DNA from: Thuidium tamariscinum
Lineage: Eukaryota; Streptophyta; Bryopsida; Hypnales; Thuidiaceae
Direction: 5' to 3'
Length of the DNA stretch: 64,000 bases
NCBI GenBank assembly: GCA_947034885.2
Contig: OX344754.2
Span: 62,001 to 126,000 of the forward strand
Positions 34,401 to 46,050 of the stretch are shown in pieces. A program made the position numbers and the translations under genes. The notes beneath the pieces are model-generated. The model saw only the letters and a list, made by a program, of their open reading frames with translations, was not told where the DNA came from and made no database searches. Numbering within the stretch: position 1 is the stretch's first letter; the number at the start of each line of letters is the position of its first letter.

Positions 34401-36214
34401 ATGGACACCAACCTCCTCGTGAAGCCCCCGCATCCACACCCGTTGCACTCCCCTGGCACGCTCGATCCGACGAGAATCCCAACCATCCACCTGACCGGCC
34501 CCGATGAAGCCCCACACTGCCAAGCCCCCGAAAAGCTCTCCTTGTCCGTGGACGTCGCTCCATCCAACCCCCGTGACGTGGAAGTGGACAGCGCTTTGCG
34601 GACGCCCGTCGCTGCGGATGTCGTTCCGCCCCCTCCGGTGGAGGTCGACGCCGGGGGACCTTGGATGATTGCACCTCCGCACGCATTGGATGGCTCGCTC
34701 GCGACCCCGTTTGAGGAAGAAGTCGACGGGCCCTGGACGACGATCCCTCCCGCCACCTTGCAGGCGGTGCCTCCCGAAGTAGAAAGTAAAGAAACGGCAC
34801 AGGTCTTCCCTGCAGCGGAACCGCAGCTCGCTCCGTCGATTGGTGCACGCGAGTCCCCTCCGACCCCTCCAATCCGCACGGCTCCGGCGGATGCGCCGAC
34901 GAAGGTGAGCCACAATGCCTCTCCCCACTCCCACCCGCACTCTGTTGTCCTCCCATACTCCTCCCCGCGTAGTTTGTAAGTGTTGACAGGATGCCCACAT
35001 AGATGGGGGATGTTTCAGGGCGCGCGTTCTAAACTGCATGCGTCCCCGGCTTGCGTCGCACAACGGGCGATGTGTTTAGAACGCGCGCTCTAGACTGCAC
35101 GCCTTTTGCAATGTGTCGCGTCTTCGTGCCTTGGATGTGATGATGGATCGTCTCCGTCGTCCGCAATTGCATCTTAGTTTTTTCTTTCGCCTCGCCCGTT
35201 TTAGAAATCCCTACTCAAGGAGAGGGGCATTTGGACGCGCAGGCACCACCGCCGGTACCCCTGACGATCCCTTCCCCTCGCCTCCCGCGCATGAGTTATT
35301 TCGTCCTCTTGGAAGTGGAGGGGGTCTTGTGCCACATCGAGCACGTCGGTCCGGCTCCGCGTGCCCCCGTCGCCCCGGCCGCGCAGCCTTCCGAGGCGGA
35401 TTTCGATCTCGCGCGCCGTCACGTCTTCGGGGAGTACGCCCTGTACTGTCGACCCGAGGTGTGCCACTTCCTCAGCGGATTGTCCAAGAGGTTCCGCGTG
35501 GGCATCTGGACCCGGCTGCCGGGGGACGTCGCGAGGCCCATGGTGAAGTTCCTCTTCCGGAACAGAGACGTCAGTACGATGTCCATCCTCACCATGGAGG
35601 ACTGCACCACTCTGGTGGAGAGGCGCGCGTGGTGGACCTGCGAGTGCCCGCCGTACTCGGAGTTTCCCCTCCTCGGCTACCCGGTGCACCCGGCGGACAC
35701 GTTTGTCGACAAGAAGGTCGAGAAGAACACCTGGCTGGCCTTTCCCGACCATCCCGGGGGACTGTTGCGGCTCAAGGTGTTGCACAAGGTCGTCAGGGGC
35801 AACCCCAAGTTCCGCGCAAGTGCTTTTAGGGCCAACGCGACCAACACCCTGCTCATCGAGTCCAGCCCGGAGAGCACCATCCTCAACCCCATTCACAATG
35901 CCATATTCCCTCTGACCTTCATTGGTAGCACGATGGACAGTTTCCTCAATTGCTCTCTGTACCCGTACCTGGCGGGCCTCCTGGAATCCGGGCGAAGCGT
36001 GTCCCAATACTTGTCGGAAACCCCCCCTTACTTCGGACAGCTCGACAGACCCTGGACCCAGACGAAACTGGGAATGAGAGTAGTCAAGTTAGCTCGATCG
36101 AGGGACAGTGATCTCATCTTGGACTATTTGGACTTCGTCGGAAGTTACACTGCGGACGGGAGCGGTCCTTTCTTTAAGAGGAGAGCGGTCACTCATCCCT
36201 CGAGGAAAACGTGA
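34401..36214 (+). CDS. FCP1/SCP-type HAD phosphatase-like protein, likely inactive
   Basis: Two exons join in phase 0: 34401-34904 (ATG at 34401; Pro-rich, low-complexity, donor AAG|GTGAGC) and 35243-36214 (acceptor GCGCAG, stop TGA). The second exon encodes an NLI/FCP1-like domain: MSYFVLLEVEGVLCHIEHVG at the first motif, then CRPEVCHFLSGLSKRFRVGI followed by WTRL (motif II region), and NTLLIESSPESTI where active enzymes have an Asp-Asp pair. FCP1/SCP enzymes dephosphorylate RNA polymerase II C-terminal repeats and other Ser/Thr targets through DxDxT. Here that motif reads EVEGV, so both catalytic aspartates appear replaced by Glu and the protein is probably a pseudophosphatase. GC content and intron palindromes match the upstream locus. 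The frame is uninterrupted. Confidence 0.7.
35013..35095. repeat. Two palindromes inside intron 34905-35242
   Basis: Copies lie at 35013-35034 (TTTCAGGGCGCGCGTTCTAA) and 35074-35095 (TTTAGAACGCGCGCTCTAGA). Both lie in the single intron of the FCP1-like gene, repeating the intron association seen in the upstream locus. Confidence 0.85.
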
Positions 36215-37439
36215 TGCTTGTGTAGATCCAACGACGCATATACGTCGGGGGTGACCGGGGTGTGCCGGAGGGCGTCACGATGGCCGCTCGCTCCAAGCGG
36301 CGCCGGACGCGAATGGCGGAAGGGGTGGGCTCCTCCGAAGGCTGCTCCGTCCCTCAGGACACCGGGGACGACGTGACGTCGGCTCCTCCTTGAAGCACGA
36401 CCACTCGGCCATGGCACCGCGGACGTGCACCGCTCCCGTTGGGCGCACGGTATGCGGGATTCGGCCCCACGGTAAAAAAATACCCAGGTACGCTTCTCGA
36501 TGACGTCGTCGTTGCGGTCAGGAGTCCTCCACTCAGGCGGTCTAGGACTCCATGCAAGCTCTGAAGAAATCCCCCGTCCATTGGAAGATTTCCTCGAGTT
36601 TGTTCTCTATCTCTGCACCTCCTCGTCCGGTCGTCCTTCCTTTTGGATCTTCTGCATGGGATGGTGGATGGCTGGATGGCTGGATGGCTTCAGTCTCTCG
36701 TCTCCGAGTCCACTGGGATGTTCTTTTATTGCACGTCGAAATATGTGGGTCGTCTGGGAAGGGGTACTGAGCGCCAGCTGATCGTTGACTCTCGCAGGTG
36801 CAGCGACTCGCACGGGATCTGTGGATGTCCTCCCGTGTAGGCCCACGGGCGGCATGCGGTTCAGGCCGTGCGTTCTGAACCGTGGGCTCCGTCGCGGAGG
36901 GAGTCGCCACTATCGCGCCGTGTCCTCGTCCACGGACGTCGCGACGGACGATGTCGGCAAAAACCTTCCTCGCGTCAAATTCAGCATAGGATGACTAGCC
37001 TCAACCCCTTGACGCTTCCACGGTCTCGGGCTGTCGTAATCATGACTCCACCGCAGACCGTGCATCAACGAAGAAATTGGGATCCCCTCGTGGACTCTTT
37101 ATATCCTTGTCTTGTTTAGCTAGTAGTTTTTCCCCCTTAGCGTTCAGTAGGACGTGCAACCTCGTCACCATTCCAACGTGGATGCACTTATGATGACAAT
37201 ATTATGATTTGCATTGCATTTCATTTGCATCACTAATTTGACATACATTTTCATCTACATTTGACTGGGGACCCGTTGTTCTAACATTATCCGTCGCATG
37301 AAAAACGCAATGGAATGCGTCACCCATCGTGGCCGCTGCATGGTGCGTAATTGTATGGCAGCTGCATTAGTCTGTTCCTTGCCCTCTCGTAGACCTCTTC
37401 GCCTGATCCGCGGACCGTACATTGATGGACGTTAGATCT
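36215..37439. other. Downstream flank of GC island
   Basis: No gene is supported. It contains a GGATGGCT short tandem tract at about 36,664-36,690 and one palindrome at 36859-36880. From about 37,100 it becomes AT-richer. Open frames on both strands between 36.5 and 37.1 kb have no domain. Confidence 0.5.
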
Positions 37440-40150
37440 TACTAGTGCATTCCTTCGCCTCCTCGATTCCAGTCACGCGCTCGAGCGACAATAACATGAA
37501 ATGAGCATCGCACCCGAATAGTCTTCATCGTAGAGATCATATCCCAGACACGTCTTACTTTGGTCGTTGTAGAGCACTCCGAGGAAGCCAATCCGTGATT
37601 CACATTTCTGGTCGTTGTTTGTCGGCTTGCGAACTTGAAGGTATCTGCACGGACAACCGGCGTCATGATGGCCTCCCGGTGGAATCCGGCAGCGACGATG
37701 GGAGACGTTGGCGTCGGCACGTATCTCGCGGCTCTCACGGAGCACGGCGGGCAACCCAAAACACGTTCGCCTTGCCCGTGTCCGTCATCCTCCGCAACGA
37801 GGGACCTTGTGCAAGTCTTCCCGTCATGGCCCTCCATTTTGCAACATGGGGCTGCCTTGTTCTATAGGTATGAAACTCGGAGTCTCGACTTCTTTGGCGG
37901 ACCACTTGCCGGCCAAGCCCCGAGTGGCCGGGCAAGTTCAAGTGCGTCGTCCATGTCCGGTGCCGCACAATTACCTTCGACGGACGAGTGTCCTTCAGAT
38001 GTGATTGTGCGGTGTCGGACGTGTACCGATGCACGTGAACTCGCTCGCCTCGTCGGGGATGGCCGAGGAGCGTCCCGCGCTTGGACTCCAGACGCCGAGC
38101 TTCAGACCCATTGAATGGGACAGCTCCATGTCTCCTATAACAAAGTGGGGGGCGGTGACGGAAGACTTGCATGGGATCCTGCCCGATCGCTGCATGCTGC
38201 ACTCGATCAAGTTCGCGTCCACGCGAACGTCGTCCTTGTTGCACGCACAACTCCACAAACGCCGATAGACGTACCCTATTATCGCTGCTGGCATCCACCG
38301 TCGGTGCGAAGAGGAAGACGCTTGAATGACGTCATGAGCCTCTCGGACGTGAACAATGCTCCACTGCCGTTCAAGTTTGCAGCTCCTCCGCGCCCCAAGA
38401 ACGTAGAGGCAAACGTCCACGGTCGTACGAGAATCATTGCCAAGGTGCCTAATGTTGCACCTGATAATGTGATAGCCATTGCGTTCGCTTCCTCGAAGTG
38501 CTATGCGTCGACCACACAAAGACAGCTTGCTGCCAATCTGCGTCGACAAGGCAGATTCGCGGAGACAACTAGAACAAGGAAACTTCAACGGCAACTCCGC
38601 CTCTGGCGAGGGAGATGGTTGTCGATGCATTGGATCGACGTTGCTCTGGAAGCCAAGTTTGGATGGAGAGGTGCATTCCATGCCGTTGGCAACCACCTCC
38701 CTTGTCAGAGGTGGGGTTACCTTGAATATGGCGACTTTCGTATGGGGAGTCGCGAAGATCCAGTCGGTGGATCGAGTGGACATTTGGACGACGCGTGTTC
38801 TAGGTTCGTTTTCCTACGACGGCTTCTATCTATGTATGTACCGAATGTCGTATTTCTAATTTCTTGTCCGCCTTCGCTTAGGGTAATCGAGGAGAGATGC
38901 ACTTCTAACGACCTCTTAGTGTGCGCAGCCTCTACTCCGTTGGTCTTCAGGACTCTTCAAGCCGCGCGTTCTAATCCTCTGGTCCTCTGGACTCTTCAGG
39001 CCGCGTGTTCTAATCCGTGCATGTCCATCCCACGATGGTCGCAGCATGTGGCTCTGCAGTTCGGACCGCGCATTCTGAAACGCGGGCTTGGATTATGCGT
39101 CGACCACACGAAGACGGCTTGCTGTCGATTTGCATCGATCGGGCGGATTCGTGGAGACTGAACAAGATCACTTCAGCGGCAACTCCGCCTTTGGCAATGG
39201 AGTTGGTAGGCAATGCATTGGACCTACGTTGCTCTGGAAGTCCCGTTTAGATGGAGAAGTGTAGTCCATGCCGTTGGCCACCATCTTCCTTGCTAGAGGT
39301 GGAGTTACCTTGAATATGGCGACATTCGGACGAGGAGACGCAAGGTTGCACTTGGTGGACCAGGCTAACATTCGGACGGGCTCTCCTCTTCCGGCATTCT
39401 CGCCCTGCACGAGATGATATCCCGATTCCCAAGCACGTCTTCCTGTGCTTGTTGTTCAAAACTCCCAGGAAGTGGGTCCAAAACGGGCGGCGATTGTGTT
39501 GGCGGCCCCCGCGTCCGCGCGCACGATACGGGGTTCGTCCTCTTGCCCTCCCGATACGGGGGAACATTGGCAAGGCCTGCATTCTCTCTCTTCCACGTTC
39601 GCAACGAGAGCCGTCGTCATCTTCAGACTGTGCTGGTGCTTGGCATCGACAACTGGGGACGCACTCGTCGGCACATAGCTTTCGGCATTCACGGAGTTGT
39701 GTCGGCGACGAAAAGGGCATATCATCCAGGGTGATGCGCGCGCAGACGTCGGCCTCATGGCCCACACTTCTCTGTGGATGCCGGAAGATGTGTGCCCACG
39801 GCGGCGTCGCCCATTATCGCTGTCGGGCTCCACCATAGTGTGAAGATGATGATGGCTAGCGCTGCGAGCATCCTTGACATGGATGACCGTGGCCAATTTG
39901 AGGAGCGGAGACATTTCGAAACTCGCGACTGCCGCACATCGTTCCCGTTTTGCTCGCTTCCTGGGAGCGTTGCACAACAAGCACGAGAGGGCGTGATTGG
40001 TCCCCATGTGCATCGACAAAGGGGTCACGGGAGGACCGAGCAAGTTAGAGAGCTTCAATGACACCTCACATGCGTGGGGAGTGCTCCCCGAACGACGAGC
40101 ACCGGGATCGTCGACGAGGGGCGAGCATTCCATTCAACATCTCCCTCGAC
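37440..40150. repeat. Diverged segmental duplication, ~1 kb+ units
   Basis: Parts of 37.5-38.8 kb recur at 39.1-40.1 kb in direct and shuffled order. The clearest pair is 38,504-38,795 with 39,095-39,380, sharing GCGTCGACCACAC.AAGAC, GCAACTCCGCCT and TACCTTGAATATGGCGAC. Others share ATATCCC.A.CACGTCTT and GTCGGCACGTA / GTCGGCACATAG. Long open frames on both strands (up to 348 codons) are a result of GC content and show no domain. Confidence 0.65.
38955..39080. repeat. Three palindrome copies
   Basis: Copies lie at 38955-38976, 38994-39015 and 39059-39080. The first two share the flank GGACTCTTCA and arise from a short local duplication. They lie between the two diverged 285-bp units at 38.5 and 39.1 kb. 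Confidence 0.8.
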
Positions 40151-40415
40151 ATCGATTGAATTTCCTATCTGTGCTCTCTGAACCATCCATTCCTTCGTGC
40201 GTGCCTTTTTCGTCCTCTGCGAGACAAGATGCATTCCTTCGTCGCCTTCACGCTTTGCGGTCCTAGTCCGAGACTCCATACGTCCCTCCACCTTCGTGGT
40301 CGTTGTCTACCGAGCCGTTGGAAACCTTCTGAGTGTGAGCTTCTCGTCCGCAGGTGCATGGATTGCCGGTTAAGATGGAGGAGCGCCTTCTGATGTTGGT
40401 AGCAGCCTCGAAGAG

Positions 40416-40437
40416 GTTCAGGGCGCGCGTTCTGAAC
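40416..40437. repeat. Right-most palindrome copy
   Basis: GTTCAGGGCGCGCGTTCTGA plus AC, a mixed-half copy. No further copy was found between here and 64,000. Confidence 0.85.
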
Positions 40438-40645
40438 TGTCCACTTCAACTCGGGCGGCGGGCTGGGTGTCCCCATCCCATACCATCCCATGACGTAGCG
40501 GATGATGATGTCAGTTGACGGATGGAACTTGAAATGTAGCGTGTAGGCTCAATTAGATGCGCCCACGCACTCGGGTAGTCGCTCTCATGACTTCACCGTG
40601 AACCATGCATCGGCGAACAGTTTCTAGGCGTCGTTCCGCGCCTCA

Positions 40646-40969
40646 TTGGGGGACGCAGCACGCATCATTCGCGGCCTCCTGGAACTTGCACGATGTCATT
40701 TTTTAGGCCATCGAGGAGGCGTTCGTCCAGACGACCATGCCATCAACCTCGACCCTGAAACCGGAGCTATCTACTACCCTGCGTATGAAGGGTGTATTTG
40801 GACTCCACTCGTGCAATCCTTGTTCACTCTGACCGATAAGGAGCGGGCAATTCGTGTCCGACGCTCCACAATGGCTTTCATATGGAGGGGCTCCTATGGA
40901 CGTGATAGTGTGGTTTCGGATACGAAACGACTTGTGAAAGCTTGCGTGCTCCCTGTCGGTCGAGGTTAA
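40646..40969 (+). CDS. Possible small coding fragment
   Basis: A 107-codon frame contains DDHAINLDPETGAIYYPAYE followed by GCIWTPLVQSLFTLTDKER, with balanced composition unlike the surrounding repeats. There is no recognised domain, no clear start context and no splice evidence; it ends in TAA. It could be an exon or relic of a host gene. Confidence 0.25.
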   Translation: MGDAARIIRGLLELARCHFLGHRGGVRPDDHAINLDPETGAIYYPAYEGCIWTPLVQSLFTLTDKERAIRVRRSTMAFIWRGSYGRDSVVSDTKRLVKACVLPVGRG

Positions 40970-41279
40970 CTATCATCGTGCGAGGCGAGCCCCAATGCAA
41001 CCTTCACATGCAGGGGAGTGGATTGCTCCATGTCACGGCCATTCGGGTGTAGGGCGATCAATCCGGTCATGGCAGATTCAAAGATGGGCTCCGAACACTC
41101 CTACGAATGGCGGAGGGAGCTAGGGTTCCCAAGGAACACCTTCGTGAGTTGCACTTGAGGAATGAATCCACAAACACTGTGCCATGAGCCGCGTCCCTTT
41201 TTCGACCAAACATTACATCTTTCTGTGTAGCATGATTTGATCCTTATCCTTCACTCTCACTTCTTATCGCGTTGTCCAC

Positions 41280-42620
41280 CTTTCAGGACAAGAAAATGCG
41301 TGGCCTACACAATGAAGACTTCCGATCCCAATCATGTCTCGGTGTGCCCATGCACATGATTCCAGGGAACGGAGCTCCACCTGCTCGCCCTATGTCTCGC
41401 ACTCCGTTCGTACCACTCGAGCTTCCTTGGAATTGTGTGCATGGGTACACGGAGGCACGTCTGGCTCCAATGCACCAAGCAAAACAAGTATGCAATGTTC
41501 ATGGAGGGCACGAGATGTGGAAGTTGTCGATCATCTTTCGATCGCATCCTTCGGTCCAGACTACAGAAGCGCGTGCGGGGATCGGTAGTTTTGACGCTAG
41601 GCGATGGCTTTCTTCAATTGATGCATTCCAATGATTCTTTCGGGCGTTCACGAACAACATCTTGCGTTGTCGTCGACCATGAATGTCGTTCACGTCATTG
41701 ATCGTCCCTGAATTTTTCGTGACGATGGTGCCTCCGTACATGAAGAAAATGGGTCGTAGCGACTCCTACATCTCGCTTTCTTCGCGTACGGAGGCACCCA
41801 CGTACGGGAATATTCAAGGACGATCGATGATGTGAACGACACAATATTCTATTCGTGAACGTCCAAAACATTCATTGGAAGACATCAATTGTAGGAAGCC
41901 ATCGCCTGTCGTCACAACTCCTCCCTGCACGTGCTCCTGTAGTCTCTACCGAAGGATGTATTTGGAGGGTGGTCGGCAACTGCCACATCTCGGGTCCACC
42001 ATTACCTTGCAAATGGCGCACGTTGATGCTCAAACGGAACCCCCAGAAGAAGGTCCGCAGGGATGGCGACGAAAGAAGTCTGCATCAATTTTGGAGGGCA
42101 CGAGGTGTGCCAGTTGTCGACCATCCACCGACCGCATCCCTCGATCAAGACTATGGAAGCACGTGCACTGATAGGTTGTGACTAGTGGCGATGGCTTTTG
42201 TTCGCGTCGTTGAGGAACCCTGAATTCGCCTTGACACGGGTGCCTCCGTGCACGAAGAGAATGAGCTGCAGCGACGCTCACGATCGCTCATTTCCTTCCT
42301 GTATGGAGGCAACGACGTCAGGGCAAATTCAGGGGTGATCGATGATGTGGTCGACATTCAAGGTCGACGACAATGCAATGTTCGGTCCGTGAACATCCAA
42401 AGCGGTCATTGCACTGCGTCTGTTGAAGGAAGCCATCGCCGCTGGTCACAACTTACCAATGCACCTGCTTCTGGAGTCTTGATCGAGGGATGCATTTGGG
42501 GGGTGATCTGTAGTTGGCAGACCTCGTGTCCACCGTTACCTCGCAAAGGGCAAATGGCGACGAATGGAGATGAGCACGAGGGTTTGCGATGTCATGAACG
42601 TCCACAATGCCAGCTACGCA
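41280..42620. repeat. Nested direct and inverted repeats, ~250-500 bp
   Basis: 41,820-42,040 and 42,340-42,560 are direct copies sharing GATCGATGATGTG, a GGAAGCCATCGCC block and the GGATGCATTTGGGGGGTG / GGATGTATTTGGAGGGTG pair. 41,480-41,760 and 42,080-42,240 carry the same words in reverse (GGCGATGGCTT), so adjacent blocks can fold into long imperfect hairpins. Open frames here are short and contradictory on both strands. No gene is supported. Confidence 0.65.
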
Positions 42621-42839
42621 CGTGGAACGTTGCGGACCATGGAAGATGGTATCCTACACCCTAACCACCCTCTTGCCCGTAGAACCTTGTACATGTGTCC
42701 AACACTATGTGCCCTAGTTTCCGGTTCTGCGTGCCAAGTTTCGTTGTAGAAAATCATCAATGCCTACAACTGATGCTCTACTCTGTCGATCACCTCTGCA
42801 GATGCTGGTGCAATCCACTTTGCGACGTGAAAGGCGAAG

Positions 42840-45800
42840 TCGGAAGCCAAAGAGGACATATCACAAACCACGTCGTATGGATGTGTTAGGGAACAAAGTT
42901 CCCACTGCTAAATTTGGCTTCGGAATGCATTAGGGTACACACTTCCAGGTAAATTTTAGCAGTGATAACTTTGTCCCCAAACGTACTCATTGCATGACAA
43001 TGGAGCACGTGATTAGAGGACAACGTGCCCTCCAAAGAGAGGTTGCAAGACCAGATCGACCTTCGAGGAGCCAGACATCCAAGAGGTCAACCATGCATGC
43101 CCGAATGCTTGGGTTAACTTCTTCCTCCAATCAATCCGTTCTCACTCCCAAAACTAACGCTTCACCTTGTGCAACACCCAAATCCCATCTCCATTGCAAC
43201 CTTCACATGGTGGATCCATGGTCCGTAGGATTCAATGTGCATGGACGCTAGAGATGCAGTTCCTTGATTTCATCCAACAACGTAAAATCTTACACCCCTC
43301 GGATGGACCTGTGTGTAAGACTACTTCACAACACAAAGGGATTCACCTCTTTCAATATCAGGAGGGAGCGTGAACTTGACATTCTCACGAGCATCTTTTG
43401 TGGGGTCTGAACTTAAGTTCGCACAATTGGCTTCAAACAAGGCTTGCCCATTATTCATCTTCACTCAATAGCATGTAGGAAGAAGTTACATACAACTTCA
43501 CATTCAAAGACAACATTCTAAATGAGGAATGTGGCAGGGATCACATGAACTTCAAAGTATCCAAAATTAAGTAGAGACATTGCTAGTCATGCTCATGAGA
43601 TAGTGAAGGTCACGTCCATCCACATCCACATGCTGCAAACAAATGATGAACTGTGTCAAGGTTGCATTGGAGTCTGGGATTCTGGTCTTGTACGAGGTGA
43701 AGAGTTAGTTCTTGGGGTGAAGAGAATGGATCGAGTGGAGGAAGAAGCAGATCCAAGCTATTGGGCATACACGACATCTCCCTACGTGCAAGGCCAAGTT
43801 CAAAGTCAGAGAGGAGGCACACCACAAACCACGTCCAATGAGTGCGTTGGGGAGCCAAGTTCCTAGTGCCAAATTTGGCATTGGAATGCATTGGATTACA
43901 TTTCAACGTAAATTTTAGTACTGGGGACTTGGTTCCTGAACAACCCGTTGTATGACAATGTAGGACACCACAAGAGGACGACGTGCGCTCCAAAGCTAGG
44001 CTCCAAGACCAAATCGAACTTCAACAACCAAGATATTGAAGAAGTCAAACATGCATATCCAGAAGCTAGGAATTGTTTCTTCCTCTACTGTATCCATTTT
44101 CCTCACCTTCGAAAGTAACTCTTTGTCTTGCTCGACAGCAAAATCCCAAACTTGAAAGGTGTCTTTTTGTTTGGGATGTTGCTATTATCTAAAGCAAAGA
44201 GTCAATTTGGGAGGTGAACAAAACGGAATGACTAGAGGAAGAGGCTAATCCGAGCTATTGGGCATACATGACATTTTAATTCCAATGTAGAAGACCAAGT
44301 TCAAAGTCACATTGGAGACACGTCACAAACCGCGTCCAATGAGTGCGTTAGGGAGCCAAGTTCCCACTGCCAAATTGGGCATTGGAAGGGCGTTAGCATA
44401 CATTTCAATGCAAATTTTAGCGTCGGGAACTTGGTTCCCGAACGACTCACAGCATGACACTAGAAGAGGACGACCTGCATTCCAAAGCTACGATCCAAGA
44501 CCGAATCAAATACTTCAACAACAAAGACATTGAAGAAGTCAAGCATGTATGTCCAAAAGCTCGGATTCACTTCTTCTTCTATTGTATCCAATTTCGTCAC
44601 CTCCGAAAGTAACTCTTTTTCTTGCACAACACTAGTATCCCAGACTCAAATGCTGTGTTTCAATTTGAGATGTTGGTATTGTGCAAAGCAAAGAATCTGT
44701 TTCCAAGGTGAGGAAAATGGATAGACTGGAGGAAGAAGGGAATCCGAGCTGTTGGGCATACATGACATTTCACTATGTGGAAGTTCCCACTGCCAAATTG
44801 GGCAATGGGATGCATTACGATACGCTTGAATGCCAATTTTGGCATTCGGCACTTGGACCCCGAACGACTCACAACATGACCATGAAGGACATTCCAAGAC
44901 GACGACGTGCACTCCGAAGCTAGGTTGCAAGACAAAATCAAACTTCAACAAAGACATTGAAGAAGTCAAACATGCATGTCCAAGAGCTCAGATTCGCCTT
45001 TTTCTCTACTCCAAGAAAATTCCTCACCTCCAAAACGAGCTCCTTACCTTGCACAAGACCAACATCCCGAACTCAAATGTTGTGTTTCTGTTGGAGATGT
45101 CGGTATTGTCCAAGGCAAAGAATCTGTTTGGAAGGTGAAGGACATAGATGGAGTGGAGGAAGAAGCGAATCTGGGCTATTGGGCATACATGACATTGTGC
45201 AACGTGGAAGGCCAAGTTCAAAATCGCAAAGGAGACACATCACAAACCATATCCTTTGAGTGCGTTAGCGAACCAAGTTACTCACTTCCAAATTTGGCAT
45301 TGGGATGCTTTACGATACACTTCAATGTCAATTTGGGTCCGGGATACTTGGATAGCAAACGACTTCATTCATGACAATGAAGGTCATTGTGAAGCAACGT
45401 CCTCTACTGCATAGCTACGTTCCAAGATCAAAGGAAGCTTCAAGAACAAAGACGTGATTGAAGAAGTGAAATGTGCATGTCTCATAACTCTTATGAGCTT
45501 CTTCCTTCCGTCAATCCACCTTCCTCCCCTCCAGGACGAGCTCCACATCCTAGACATCACCAAAATCCCAAATTCCCATGGTTGCATCTCAATTTGGGAT
45601 GTCGGTGTTGCCCGAGGCGGAGACTTCATTTTGGAAAAGAGAAGAACACATTGACTGGAGGAAGAAGCTCATCGGAGCTATTGGGCATACATCACATGCA
45701 CCTCCATTGGAAGTACGCACGTTTTCAGTGAAACATTACAATGAACCATTCCAAGACCAAAGGAAGATTCAAGAACAAAGACATGATTGAAGAAGTGAAA

Positions 45801-46050
45801 CGCGCATGTCTAATAACTCTGATCAGCTTCTTCCTCCAGTCAATGTGTTCTTCTCTTTTCCAAAATGAAGTCTCCGCCTCGGGCAACACCGACATCCCAA
45901 ATTCCCACGGTTGCATCTCAATTTGGGATGTCGGTGTTGTCCAAGATGAAGAGTTCATTTTGGAAAAGAGAAAAACACATTGACTGAAGGAAGGAGCTCA
46001 TTGGAGCTATTGGGCATACATCACGTGCACCTCCATTGGAAGTACGCGTG
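42840..46050. repeat. Tandem array of ~500-bp units, five to six diverged copies
   Basis: The anchor ATTGGGCATACATGACAT (or a close variant) recurs near 43,758, 44,257, 44,752, 45,177, 45,680 and 46,008, so units are about 425-503 bp with a shorter last one. Between anchors, units share GTCCAATGAGTGCGTTAGGG, ACTTGGTTCCCGAACGACTC, AAGAAGTCAAACATGCATGT and an internal inverted pair. Units differ by substitutions and deletions. Frames in all six phases are by-products. Function and class are unknown; a satellite-like expansion of a former element is possible. Confidence 0.8.
45592..45903. repeat. Near-perfect ~80-bp inverted repeat within the array
   Basis: 45,592-45,671 and 45,823-45,903 are reverse complements over about 80 bp (GGATGTCGGTGTTGCCCGAG on one side, its complement on the other), enclosing about 150 bp. 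A second stem pairs 45,884-45,903 (CAACACCGACATCCCAAATT) with 45,920-45,939 over a 16-nt loop, with outer pairing CCAAAATGAA / TTCATTTTGG. The arms are better matched than neighbouring array units. Confidence 0.85.

Noticed and set aside
34401-36214. Active CTD phosphatase
   Set aside because: The DxDxT motif required for catalysis is not present, so an enzymatic call is not supported.
38115-39161. 348-codon plus-strand frame
   Set aside because: It crosses a diverged duplication and three palindromes, has equally long competing frames on the other strand, and shows no domain or splice signal.
44681-45374. Small open frames with repeated peptides on both strands
   Set aside because: They recur because the ~500-bp units repeat in tandem and contain inverted parts; no consistent frame is kept between units.
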